Origin: Pseudonocardia kujensis
Lineage (GTDB): Bacteria > Actinomycetota > Actinomycetes > Mycobacteriales > Pseudonocardiaceae
Length of the DNA: 64,000 nucleotides
Assembly: GCF_021283305.1 (NCBI RefSeq)
Contig: NZ_JAJSOK010000034.1
Span: 1 to 64,000, forward strand
Direction of reading: 5' to 3'
Shown: one piece after another, positions 16,036 through 23,083 of the stretch
Position numbering within the stretch: position 1 is the first letter of the stretch
Layout: the number at the start of each line of letters is the position of its first letter
Translations under genes and position numbers: made by a program
The notes under the pieces: model-generated
What the model was told of the DNA's origin: nothing
Database searches by the model: none
What the model saw: only the letters and a program-made list of their open reading frames with translations

Positions 16036-16758
16036 GTGACGCGAGCAGACGGCAGGACGGACGACGAGCTGCGCCCCGTGCGCATCACCCGCGGTTTCCA
16101 GAAGCACCCGGCGGGCTCCGTGCTCGTCGAGTTCGGGGACACCAAGGTGCTGTGCGCGGCCAGCGTGACCGAGGGTGTGCCGCGCTGGCGCAAGGGGTCC
16201 GGGCTGGGCTGGCTGACCGCGGAGTACGCGATGCTGCCGTCGGCCACCAACACGCGGTCGGACCGCGAGTCGGTGAAGGGCCGGGTCGGCGGCCGGACGC
16301 ACGAGATCAGCCGGCTCATCGGCCGCTCCCTGCGCGCCTGCATCGACCTCAAGGCGCTCGGCGAGAACACGATCGCCCTGGACTGCGACGTGCTGCAGGC
16401 CGACGGCGGCACCCGCACCGCGGCCATCACCGGCGCGTACGTGGCCCTGGTGGACGCCGTGACCTGGCTGGGCGAGCGGAACAGGCTGGCCGACCCCAAG
16501 CCGATCTCGTGCCAGGTGGCGGCCGTGAGCGTCGGCGTCGTCGACGGGCGGGTGCGGCTGGACCTGCCCTACGAGGAGGACTCGCGCGCGGAGGTGGACA
16601 CCAACGTCGTCGCGACGGACACCGGCACGCTGATCGAGGTCCAGGGCACCGGCGAGGGCGCCACCTTCACCCGCAGCACGCTCGATGCGATGCTCGACAC
16701 CGCGCTCGCCGGCATCGCGCAGCTCACGCGCCTCCAGACGGAGGCGCTCGAGTCGTGA
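16036..16758 (+). CDS. rph: Ribonuclease PH
   Basis: Phosphorolytic 3'-5' exoribonuclease that trims tRNA precursors. 240 residues. Family motifs are present: VLVEFGDTKVLC near the N-terminus, SDRESVKGRVGGRTHEISRL with the catalytic basic residues, LDCDVLQADGGTRTAAI, and DLPYEEDSRAEVDTNVV. GTG start 16036. The stop overlaps the GTG of rdgB (GTGA), the rph-rdgB pairing widely seen in actinobacteria (Rv1340-Rv1341). Confidence 0.97.
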   Translation: MTRADGRTDDELRPVRITRGFQKHPAGSVLVEFGDTKVLCAASVTEGVPRWRKGSGLGWLTAEYAMLPSATNTRSDRESVKGRVGGRTHEISRLIGRSLRACIDLKALGENTIALDCDVLQADGGTRTAAITGAYVALVDAVTWLGERNRLADPKPISCQVAAVSVGVVDGRVRLDLPYEEDSRAEVDTNVVATDTGTLIEVQGTGEGATFTRSTLDAMLDTALAGIAQLTRLQTEALES

Positions 16759-17348
16759 AGATCCTGCTCGCCACACGCAACGCCGGGAAGCTCGTCGAGC
16801 TGCGCCGGCTGGCGGAGGGCTCGGGCGTCGAGGTGCTCGGGCTCGCCGACGTCCCGGAGTTCCCCGAGGCCCCCGAGACCGGCGCGACCTTCGCCGAGAA
16901 CGCGCTGGCCAAGGCGCGTGACGCCGCCACCGCGACCGGACTGCCGTCGGTCGCCGACGACTCCGGCCTCGCCGTCGACGCGCTCAACGGCATGCCCGGC
17001 GTCCTCTCCGCCCGGTGGGCCGGCCGGCACGGCGACGACCTCGCCAACCTGAACCTGCTGCTCGGCCAGCTGGGCGACGTCCCCGACGAGCGCCGCGGCG
17101 CGGCCTTCGTCTGCGCGGCGGCACTCGTGGTGCCGGACGGGCCCGAGGAGGTCGTGCACGGGGAGTGGCCCGGGCGGGTCGTCCGGGCGCCGCGCGGGAG
17201 CAACGGCTTCGGCTACGACCCGATCTTCGTGCCCGAGGGGGAGGAACGGACCGCCGCGGAGCTCAGCCCCGAGGAGAAGGACGCGGACAGCCACCGGGGC
17301 CGCGCCTTCCGCGCCCTCCTCCCGCACCTCGAGGCGCTGTCGGCCTGA
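16755..17348 (+). CDS. rdgB: XTP/dITP diphosphatase (RdgB/HAM1)
   Basis: Removes non-canonical purine nucleoside triphosphates (XTP, dITP) from the pool. 197 residues. Substrate motifs visible: ATRNAGKLVELR at the N-terminus, TFAENALAKA, the catalytic VADDSGLAVDAL, and GSNGFGYDPIFVP. Start GTG 16755 overlaps the rph stop. It is followed by a long inverted repeat and a convergent gene. Confidence 0.97.
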   Translation: MKILLATRNAGKLVELRRLAEGSGVEVLGLADVPEFPEAPETGATFAENALAKARDAATATGLPSVADDSGLAVDALNGMPGVLSARWAGRHGDDLANLNLLLGQLGDVPDERRGAAFVCAAALVVPDGPEEVVHGEWPGRVVRAPRGSNGFGYDPIFVPEGEERTAAELSPEEKDADSHRGRAFRALLPHLEALSA

Positions 17349-17377
17349 GTGCTGTCGGGCTGAGAGCTGCCGGCGCG

Positions 17378-17437
17378 CACTGTGGTTCCACAATGTTCGA
17401 AACCGCTGCTCAGAGGCGCGTTGTGGAACCATGGTGC
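17378..17437. repeat. 17-nt imperfect inverted repeat with 26-nt loop
   Basis: Arms at 17378-17394 and 17421-17437. The inner 11 bp (TGGTTCCACAA / TTGTGGAACCA) pair perfectly and the outer GCAC/GTGC pair after a 2-nt mismatch. It lies between the rdgB stop and the convergent PcaC-like gene. It may be a bidirectional terminator, but the less GC-rich, transposon-end-like arms also fit a small mobile remnant. Confidence 0.6.
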
Positions 17438-17440
17438 GGG

Positions 17441-17839
17441 TCAGTCGGTGGGGGCGTCCTCGGCGAGGACCTTCTTGGCCCGGGCGAACGCGCTGTTGGC
17501 CGCGGGCACGCCGCAGTAGACGGCGCTCTGCAGCAGCACCTCGACGATCTCCTCGCGGGTCAGCCCGTTGCGGCGGGCCGCCCGCAGGTGCAGCTCCAGC
17601 TCGTCGAGGTGCCCGTGCGCGACGAGCGCGGTCAGCGTGATCGCGCTGCGCATCCGCCGGTCGAGGCCGGGCCGGGTCCAGATCCCGCCCCAGGCGTACC
17701 GGGTGATCATCTCCTGGAACTCGCCGGTGACGTCGTCGGCCCGCTCCAGCGAGGCGTCGACGTGCGTGGCGCCCAGGACCTCGCGGCGGACGGCGAGGCC
17801 CGCGGGATCGAGGTCCAGCTCGCGCTTCTCGGTACTCAC
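17441..17839 (-). CDS. Carboxymuconolactone decarboxylase family protein (PcaC-like)
   Basis: 132-residue all-alpha AhpD-like protein. It resembles 4-carboxymuconolactone decarboxylase of the protocatechuate branch (DEFQ-type start as GEFQEMITRYAWGGIWTRPGL, then LTALVAHGHLDELELHLRAA and EIVEVLLQSAVYCGVPAAN). It has one Cys (AVYCGVP) and no CxxC pair, so peroxidase-type AhpD activity is unlikely. GTG 17839 gives the usual length. No other protocatechuate genes are nearby, so the actual substrate is uncertain. Confidence 0.85.
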   Translation of the reverse strand: MSTEKRELDLDPAGLAVRREVLGATHVDASLERADDVTGEFQEMITRYAWGGIWTRPGLDRRMRSAITLTALVAHGHLDELELHLRAARRNGLTREEIVEVLLQSAVYCGVPAANSAFARAKKVLAEDAPTD

Positions 17840-18085
17840 GGCCGCACGGTAGCCCGGCCGGTGCCCCCGGACCGGGCGGGTTCCGGTGATCGGAAGGCGG
17901 GCGCCGGCGGTGATCGTCGCTCGGGACCTTCGGTAGCCAGATGCGGCGCTGTGCGGTCCCGGACGGCGATCGTGGCCGCGACGCGGCGGCCTCCCGGTCT
18001 CGGGCGTGAAGGGATCATCCGCCTGCGGCGGTCGGGGAACGGGTGTGACGCGGGGTCGGCCGGCGCGGTCGGTACCGTCGGGGGA

Positions 18086-18775
18086 GTGAGAGGGTGGCGG
18101 CCCGTGCTGGCCGGGCTGGGCGTGCTGGCACTGGTCGCGGCGGTGCTCGTCGTGGCGCGGGTGTACGGCGTGCCGGGCGTCGCGGACCTGCGGCGGATCA
18201 CCGCGGAGGCCGGACCCTGGGCGCCGTTGCTGTTCCTGGGCCTGCAGGCGGGGCTGTGCGTCGCGCCCGTCCCGCGGACCGTGTTCACGCTGGCGGCGGG
18301 GGTGCTGTTCGGGTCGCTCGTCGGGTTGGTGGTCACGCTGGCCGCGACCACCCTGGCCGGGGTGCTGGCCTACCTGCTCGTCCGGGCGACGGGCGGAGCA
18401 CTGGTGGAGCGGTACGTCCGCGGCTCCGCGGTGACATGGGTACGGCGCCGCCTCGACCATCACGGCACGCTCGCGGTGACCTCGATGCGGCTGGTGCCCC
18501 TGGTCCCCTTCGCCGCACTCAACTACGTCTGTGGGCTGTCCAGGGTGCGGTTCCTGCCCTACCTGCTCGGGACCGTCGTGGGGATCATCCCCGGGACCGT
18601 CGCGATCGTGGTGCTCGGCGACGCCGTGAGCGGCCGGCCCTCGCCGGCGCTCGTCGCGGTGTCGCTGGTGTGCGGGCTCATCGGCTTCGCGGGGATCGTC
18701 GTGGCGGCCCGCAAGCCCGTCCCGGAGGAGGCTCCGGCCGACGAGGTGGGGGAGGAGACGCGGCGGGCCCGCTGA
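18086..18775 (+). CDS. DedA/TVP38 (SNARE-associated) family membrane protein
   Basis: 229 residues with five or six membrane segments. The VTT-domain core is seen in VAPVPRTVFTLAAGVLFG, the re-entrant Arg/Pro region SMRLVPLVPFAALNYVCGL, and the GIIPGTVAIVVLG turn. Members of the family transport or flip undecaprenyl phosphate or phospholipids and support the proton-motive force. GTG 18086 is used. The acidic C-terminus (EEAPADEVGEE) is cytosolic. The 246 bp upstream (17840-18085) show no gene. Confidence 0.85.
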   Translation: MRGWRPVLAGLGVLALVAAVLVVARVYGVPGVADLRRITAEAGPWAPLLFLGLQAGLCVAPVPRTVFTLAAGVLFGSLVGLVVTLAATTLAGVLAYLLVRATGGALVERYVRGSAVTWVRRRLDHHGTLAVTSMRLVPLVPFAALNYVCGLSRVRFLPYLLGTVVGIIPGTVAIVVLGDAVSGRPSPALVAVSLVCGLIGFAGIVVAARKPVPEEAPADEVGEETRRAR

Positions 18776-18820
18776 GCCCCGGCTCGGTGGACTTCGCCGC
18801 ATCGTCGCTGGTCGGAAGAG

Positions 18821-18895
18821 TACCGGCGGCGGGATTCGAACCCGCACTGTCAACCACCTAAAGGTCGCGCCTCCTGCCAGTTGGGCTACGCCGGC
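18821..18895 (-). tRNA. tRNA-Leu-like, anticodon UAG, class I shape
   Basis: A complete cloverleaf can be folded by hand. The 7-bp acceptor is GCCGGCG/CGCCGGT (G1-U72 wobble), the D arm has a GCC/GGC stem and a large loop with GG, and the 5-bp anticodon stem is CGACC/GGTTG with loop TTTAGGT. The T arm GCGGG-TTCGAAT-CCCGC is perfect and base 73 is A; CCA is not encoded. The anticodon is UAG, so it would read CUN leucine codons, and G37 and A73 agree with leucine identity. But the variable loop is only 5 nt, whereas bacterial leucine tRNAs have a long variable arm. Its first ten nucleotides are the last ten of the HNH gene. Confidence 0.8.
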
Positions 18896-19548
18896 TCTGT
18901 ACTTGTGTTCTTTTGCCGGCACCAGGTGTCGGTGACGGCGTGGCAGTTCGGGCACAGGATACGGAGGTTCTCGAGCCGGTTGTCGGTGTGGTCCCCGTTG
19001 ATGTGGTCGAGTTGCAGCGGCAGCAGCACCCCACGCCACTCGGACAGCCCGCACTCCTCGCAGTGCGCGGGCTTCAGTCCTTCTCTGATGAGTCGTCGCC
19101 GCAGGCCGGAGGTCCGGTAGAGGGACCCCCGCACGAGGATCTCCGACAACGGGCGCTTGCGGATCAGCTCCGGGCGTGTCCTCGGCCAGCGCGGACCGAC
19201 GAAGTGGGAGGTGTCGAGCCCCAAACGCCGGATGTGTCCGTTGAGAAGGCGGTGAACTCCGCCGTTCGGCGTGTACCCCAGCCGCCGGCTCAGGTCGGAC
19301 ACCGAGTCGCGCGCCGCTACCGCGGCGGTGAGGTCCTCGTCCGTCCAGCTCCGCCGTACCGTCCGGCCGGCCCCGACGGCTGACCGCGGGATGTGCGAGG
19401 CGTCGAGTCCCAGCCGCGCGATGTGCGTCCGGATCACGTCGTACTTACCGGGCAGGATGCCCAGCTTCCGGCACACCTCGCTCAGTGTGCGGCTCGACGC
19501 CACCGCCTCGGTCAGCTGCTCGTCCGTCCACCTGCGGGCTCTCGGCAT
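18886..19548 (-). CDS. HNH endonuclease with two DNA-binding repeats, overlapping a tRNA
   Basis: 220-residue putative nuclease. Two related helix-turn-helix repeats (RRWTDEQLTEAV... residues 6-53 and RSWTDEDLTAAV... residues 66-114) resemble the DNA-reading modules of homing endonucleases. The C-terminal HNH/zinc domain has Cys163-x2-Cys166, LQLDHINGDHTDNRLENLR (catalytic Asp181-His182 and Asn190) and Cys199-x2-Cys202-His203. ATG 19548 is the natural start; the open frame extends upstream but only over the bcp gene. The stop TAG is also U8-A9-G10 of the downstream tRNA on the same strand. A LexA-like box lies 15 bp upstream of the start. It could be an anti-phage, homing or SOS nuclease. Confidence 0.85.
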   Translation of the reverse strand: MPRARRWTDEQLTEAVASSRTLSEVCRKLGILPGKYDVIRTHIARLGLDASHIPRSAVGAGRTVRRSWTDEDLTAAVAARDSVSDLSRRLGYTPNGGVHRLLNGHIRRLGLDTSHFVGPRWPRTRPELIRKRPLSEILVRGSLYRTSGLRRRLIREGLKPAHCEECGLSEWRGVLLPLQLDHINGDHTDNRLENLRILCPNCHAVTDTWCRQKNTSTEPA

Positions 19549-19562
19549 GAACCGAAGGTAGC

Positions 19563-19574
19563 GAACACATGTTC
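19563..19574. promoter_or_regulatory. LexA/SOS box
   Basis: GAAC-ACAT-GTTC, a perfect GAACN4GTTC palindrome. With flanks it reads GCGAACACATGTTCGA, one mismatch from the mycobacterial LexA consensus TCGAACN4GTTCGA. It lies 15 bp upstream of the HNH start codon. No TetR-type gene that could own the site is adjacent. Confidence 0.65.
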
Positions 19575-19613
19575 GAACCTGCTCGAGTTGTCCACAGGGG
19601 CAGATCCACAGGG

Positions 19614-20081
19614 TCAGACCTTGAGGTCCCGCCGCAGCTTGGCGACGTGGCCCGTGGCGCGGACGTTGTACAGCGCCGCCTCGATCTTCCCCTCCTCGTC
19701 GACGAGGAAGGTCGAGCGGATCACGCCGGTGACCGTCTTGCCGTACATCGTCTTCTCGCCGAAGGCGCCCCACTCCTCGAGGACCTTCCGGTCCGGGTCC
19801 GAGAGCAGCGGGAAGGTCAGGCTCTCCTTGTCGCGGAACTTCGCGAGCTTGGCCGGCTTGTCCGGGGAGATGCCCAGGACGTCGATGCCGGCGTCGTTCA
19901 GCTCGGCGAGGTTGTCCCGGAAGTCGCACGCCTCCTTGGTGCAGCCGGGCGTGGACGCGGCCGGGTAGAAGTACACGATCACCTTGCGGCCGCGCAGGTC
20001 GGACAGGGTGACCGGCTTGTCGTCGGCGTCGGGCAGCGTGAAGTCCGGGGCGGTGTCGCCCGGCGCGAGGCGTGTCGTCAT
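19614..20081 (-). CDS. bcp: Thioredoxin-dependent peroxiredoxin Bcp
   Basis: 155-residue peroxiredoxin of the BCP/PrxQ group that reduces hydroperoxides. The peroxidatic Cys47 in STPGCTKEAC and resolving Cys52 are five residues apart, the alpha-2 type arrangement. Thr44 and the conserved Arg (IRSTFLVDEEG) complete the active site. ATG 20081. Divergent from the DUF3618 gene, as in the Rv2520c/Rv2521 pair of M. tuberculosis. All catalytic positions are Cys, not an in-frame UGA. Confidence 0.95.
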   Translation of the reverse strand: MTTRLAPGDTAPDFTLPDADDKPVTLSDLRGRKVIVYFYPAASTPGCTKEACDFRDNLAELNDAGIDVLGISPDKPAKLAKFRDKESLTFPLLSDPDRKVLEEWGAFGEKTMYGKTVTGVIRSTFLVDEEGKIEAALYNVRATGHVAKLRRDLKV

Positions 20082-20202
20082 GCCCCGATCCTGTCAGTTC
20101 CCCCCGACAGCGGGACGTCGCCGGGCCCGCGCCGGACCGCTCGTCTACGGTGTGCCCGAGCCAGATCCCGAGTCAGATCCCCGAAGCACGGAGGAGTGTG
20201 TC

Positions 20203-20424
20203 GTGGCCCGCGACCCCGAGAGCATCCAGAGCGAGATCGAGAAGACGCGGGACGCGCTCGCCGACAGCCTGGACGCGCTGACCGACCGCGCGAACCCGAA
20301 ACGGTTCGTCGACTCGGGCAAGCAGCAGATCGCGCTCAAGCTCGAGGACCCGAAGATCCGCTACGCGCTGATCGGCGTCGGCGCGGTCCTCGCCCTCGCC
20401 GTCCTCAAGAAGCTGTTCTCCTGA
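20203..20424 (+). CDS. DUF3618 small membrane protein
   Basis: 73 residues: an amphipathic N-terminus (ESIQSEIEKTRDALADSLDALTDR), a linker and one C-terminal membrane helix (YALIGVGAVLALAVL) ending in KKLFS. GTG 20203 is preceded by GGAGGAG (20189-20195 region) at ideal distance. The family is widespread in actinobacteria beside bcp and has no known function. It ends at a strong terminator hairpin. Confidence 0.88.
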   Translation: MARDPESIQSEIEKTRDALADSLDALTDRANPKRFVDSGKQQIALKLEDPKIRYALIGVGAVLALAVLKKLFS

Positions 20425-20431
20425 CGGGGAC

Positions 20432-20455
20432 CCGGGGGCCCGTTCGGGCCCCCGG
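20432..20455. terminator. Strong bidirectional hairpin
   Basis: Perfect 10-bp stem CCGGGGGCCC / GGGCCCCCGG with a GTTC tetraloop, between the convergent stops of the DUF3618 gene and the flavoprotein reductase gene. Confidence 0.8.
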
Positions 20456-20461
20456 CCGCCC

Positions 20462-21688
20462 TCACCGCCGCAACGACGCCGCGAACTCCAGCGCCTGCGC
20501 CCGGTCGGCCTCGTTCAGCAGCAGCGCGCGGTAGCGCGCGATGTAGCGGGCCGCGCCGAAGCCGGCCACCGCCACCAGTCGGTCGCCCCGCAGGTAGCCG
20601 ACCACGGTGCCCTTCACCGCACCGCCGGAGAGCCCCTCGCCGTGCAGCGGCAGGATCGTGTCGGCGAGGTCGGGCCGCCCGATCAGCTGGATCTTCAGCC
20701 CGAACTGGTCCGACCAGAAGTAGGGGACCGTCGGGGGCGGCGCCTCGGTGCCGGTGACCGCGCGGGCGACGACGGTGGCCTGGTCGGCGGCCGAGGTCCA
20801 GTGCTCGTGCCGGTGCCGGCCGCCCTGCGCCGGGTAGTCCCAGGCGGCGGCGTCGCCCACGGCCCACACGCCGTCGAGCCCGAGCACGCGGCCCTGCGCG
20901 TCGCACGGGATCCCGTCGCTCAGGTCGAGCCCGGTGTCGGCGAGCCAGCCGAGGTCCGGCCGGCCGCCGATCCCGACGAGCGCGACGTCGGCCTCGATCC
21001 GCGACCCGTCGGCCAGCTCGACGGCGACGCCCGGGCCCTGCGCGGACACGAACCCGGTCAGCGCCACTCCCGTCCGCAGGTCCACGCCGCCCTCGCGGAT
21101 CAGCCGCGCGGCGAGCGCGCCGACCTCGGCGCCCAGCCCGCGCACCAGCGGCACCGGCGCGGCCTCGACCATCGTGACCTGCACGCCCTTGTCGATCGCG
21201 GTGCTGGCGACCTCGGCGCCGATGAACCCGGCGCCGACCACGAGCAGGGTCGACGCCTTGTCGAGCTCGTCGCGCAGGGCGACGGCGTCGTCGAGGGTCC
21301 GCAGGGTGTGGACGCTCTCGGGCTGGCCGGGCAGCCGGCGCGCCTCGACGCCAGGGGCGAGCACGATCGCGTCGGCGGTGAGCACCGCGCCGTCGGCCAG
21401 CTCGACCTCACCGGGCCGCAGCGCGACGGCGCGCAGCCCGAGGTACATGCGGACGCCGAGGTCCTCGAGCGCGGCCTCCTCCTTCAGGGCCAGCCGCTCG
21501 GCCTCCCAGGCGCCCGCGAGGAGCTGCTTGGACAGCGGCGGGCGGTCGTAGGGCGGGTGCACCTCGGCGCCGACGAGGCTGATCCGGCCCTCGTAGCCTG
21601 CCTGCCGCAGCTGCTCCACGGTCCGGATGCCGCCGAGCCCCGCCCCGACGACCAGCACGTGCTCCGGCCCACCGCTCAACGTCTCCAC
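20462..21688 (-). CDS. FAD-dependent ferredoxin/rubredoxin reductase-type oxidoreductase
   Basis: About 408 residues from GTG 21688; an in-frame extension to 21778 is possible. FAD motif VLVVGAGLGGIRTVEQL at the N-terminus, the PYDRPPLSKQLL motif of ferredoxin reductases, an NAD-binding GxGxxG (LLVVGAGFIGAEVA), the second FAD motif VWAVGDAAAWDYP and the C-terminal EHWTSAADQ stretch all match the family that feeds electrons to ferredoxins for P450s or ring hydroxylases. No ferredoxin or oxygenase gene is beside it. It ends at the hairpin 20432-20455. Confidence 0.9.
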   Translation of the reverse strand: METLSGGPEHVLVVGAGLGGIRTVEQLRQAGYEGRISLVGAEVHPPYDRPPLSKQLLAGAWEAERLALKEEAALEDLGVRMYLGLRAVALRPGEVELADGAVLTADAIVLAPGVEARRLPGQPESVHTLRTLDDAVALRDELDKASTLLVVGAGFIGAEVASTAIDKGVQVTMVEAAPVPLVRGLGAEVGALAARLIREGGVDLRTGVALTGFVSAQGPGVAVELADGSRIEADVALVGIGGRPDLGWLADTGLDLSDGIPCDAQGRVLGLDGVWAVGDAAAWDYPAQGGRHRHEHWTSAADQATVVARAVTGTEAPPPTVPYFWSDQFGLKIQLIGRPDLADTILPLHGEGLSGGAVKGTVVGYLRGDRLVAVAGFGAARYIARYRALLLNEADRAQALEFAASLRR

Positions 21689-21790
21689 GCTCCTGTCCCC
21701 GGCGACTGCGACGCGGCCATCCTGGCCGACGCGCCCGGCCGCTGTCTCGGGGCCCGCACGGTCTGTTGCGCGGCCCACACCAGGGGGTGA

Positions 21791-22570
21791 TCAGCCCGTG
21801 CGCGTGTCCGGGTCGAGCCGGGACCGGAGCCGGTCCAGGGTCTGGGCGAGCAGGCGCGAGACGTGCATCTGGGAGATGCCCACCTGCTCGGCGATCTGGG
21901 TCTGGGTCATGTTGCCGAAGAACCGCAGCATGACGATGGTGCGCTCGCGCTCGGCCAGCTCGCCGAGCACGGGCCGCAGGGCCTGCCGGTGGTCGACGCG
22001 GTCGAGCTCGGCGTCGGCCGCACCGACCAGCTCGCCGACCGTGGCGCTGCCCTGCTCGGAGGACAGCATCTCGTCGAGCGACGAGCTGCGGTAGGCCTCG
22101 GAGGCCTCCAGGCCCTCCAGGACCTCGGCGACCGGTACACCGAGCTGCTCGGCGATCTCCGAGGGCCGGGGCGCCCGGCCCAGCCGCTGGGACAGGTCCG
22201 ACACCGCGCCGTTGATGGACACGTGCATGTCCTTGAGCCGCCGGGGCACCCGCATCGACCAGCCCTGGTCGCGGAAGTGCCGGCGGACCTCGCCGCTGAT
22301 GGTCGGCACGGCGAAGGAGAAGAAGTCCGTGCCCTTGTCCGGTGAGTAGCGGTCGACCGCGTTGATGAGCCCCACGGTCGCGACCTGCACCAGGTCGTCG
22401 AGCGGCTCGCCGCGATGGGCGAAGCGGCGGGCGATGTGCTGCGCGATCGGGAGGAAGCCGGTCACCAGCCGGTCGCGGAGCGCCTCCCGGCGCGGGTCGT
22501 CCTTGTCGAGCCCTGCGTACTCCGCCAGGAGCGGGGTCAGGTGACCGTACTCGGAGTCGGCCGCACTCAC
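21791..22570 (-). CDS. sigF: Alternative sigma factor of the SigB/SigF group
   Basis: 259-residue sigma-70 family factor without region 1.1. Region 2 includes the core-binding DLVQVATVGLINAVDRY and the -10 recognition stretch TDFFSFAVPTISGEVRRHFRDQGW. Region 3 starts near PRRLKDMHVSI. Region 4 ends with QTQIAEQVGISQMHVSRLL, the -35 reading helix-turn-helix. GTG 22570 overlaps the stop of the upstream anti-sigma gene (GTGA), so the two are translated together. These factors run stress, stationary-phase or sporulation genes and are held inactive by an RsbW-type kinase. Confidence 0.94.
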   Translation of the reverse strand: MSAADSEYGHLTPLLAEYAGLDKDDPRREALRDRLVTGFLPIAQHIARRFAHRGEPLDDLVQVATVGLINAVDRYSPDKGTDFFSFAVPTISGEVRRHFRDQGWSMRVPRRLKDMHVSINGAVSDLSQRLGRAPRPSEIAEQLGVPVAEVLEGLEASEAYRSSSLDEMLSSEQGSATVGELVGAADAELDRVDHRQALRPVLGELAERERTIVMLRFFGNMTQTQIAEQVGISQMHVSRLLAQTLDRLRSRLDPDTRTG

Positions 22571-23004
22571 CGGGGGGCTGCGTCGGCGCGCTTGTGGAGG
22601 CGGATGCCCACGGTGCCGATGCCGTTCGCCTCGAGCTCCACCTCGTCGGCCAGGGTCTGCAGGACCCGCCAGCCGAAGGTGTCCGTGGACACGGGGGTCC
22701 CCGCGTCGCCGGTGTCGACCTCGGCGTGGACGCGGATGAGCTCCTCGCGCACGTCGAAGGTGCACCGGAGCGAGGACCCCGGTACGGCGACGTCGACCAG
22801 GGTCGCGCACGCTTCGTCGACGGCCATCCGCAGGTCCGAGATGGCGTCCAGGTCGAAGTCCGCGCGGGCGGCGAGGTCCGAGGCGACGGCACGGATGGTC
22901 GGGATCAGCGAGGCCGAGGCGCTGGTGCGCACCTCCACCACCGATCCCGGCGTCTCCACCGTCCCCGGGCCGTCTCCGGCGCCCACGGGATCCACTTCGG
23001 ACAC
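22567..23004 (-). CDS. rsbW: Anti-sigma factor / serine kinase (RsbW-like)
   Basis: GHKL-fold protein that binds the sigma factor and phosphorylates STAS antagonists. The N-box is DLRMAVDEACATLVD, and the shortened C-terminal part keeps VSTDTFGWRVLQTLADEVE. About 145 residues from GTG 23004, which has GGGAAG upstream and sits behind a SigF-like promoter; ATG 23052 in frame would give 161 residues but lies at the predicted transcript start. Overlaps sigF by 4 nt. The N-terminal 30 residues (Gly/Glu/Val-rich) are extra. Confidence 0.88.
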   Translation of the reverse strand: MSEVDPVGAGDGPGTVETPGSVVEVRTSASASLIPTIRAVASDLAARADFDLDAISDLRMAVDEACATLVDVAVPGSSLRCTFDVREELIRVHAEVDTGDAGTPVSTDTFGWRVLQTLADEVELEANGIGTVGIRLHKRADAAPR

Positions 23005-23056
23005 GCGACGTCTTCCCTTCGTCACGGACCCGCTCGGGCCCTCGATCCCCATCGTG

Positions 23057-23083
23057 CTACCCGGGGTGCGTTCTTATCAATCC
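23057..23083 (-). promoter_or_regulatory. SigF-type promoter for the rsbW-sigF pair
   Basis: On the minus strand GGATTG (-35, 23083-23078) and GGGTAG (-10, 23062-23057) are separated by 15 bp, close to the GTTT-N15-17-GGGTA pattern of SigF/SigB-type promoters. Transcription would begin near 23050, giving about 45 nt of leader before GTG 23004. The -35 element overlaps the rsbV stop. This would be autoregulation. Confidence 0.4.

Noticed and set aside
20462..21778. Extended 438-codon start of the ferredoxin reductase-like gene
   Set aside because: The additional 30 residues (Gly/Arg/Ala-rich) precede the FAD motif with no match to the family; GTG 21688 gives the usual length, although AGGAG lies very near it. 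Start remains uncertain.
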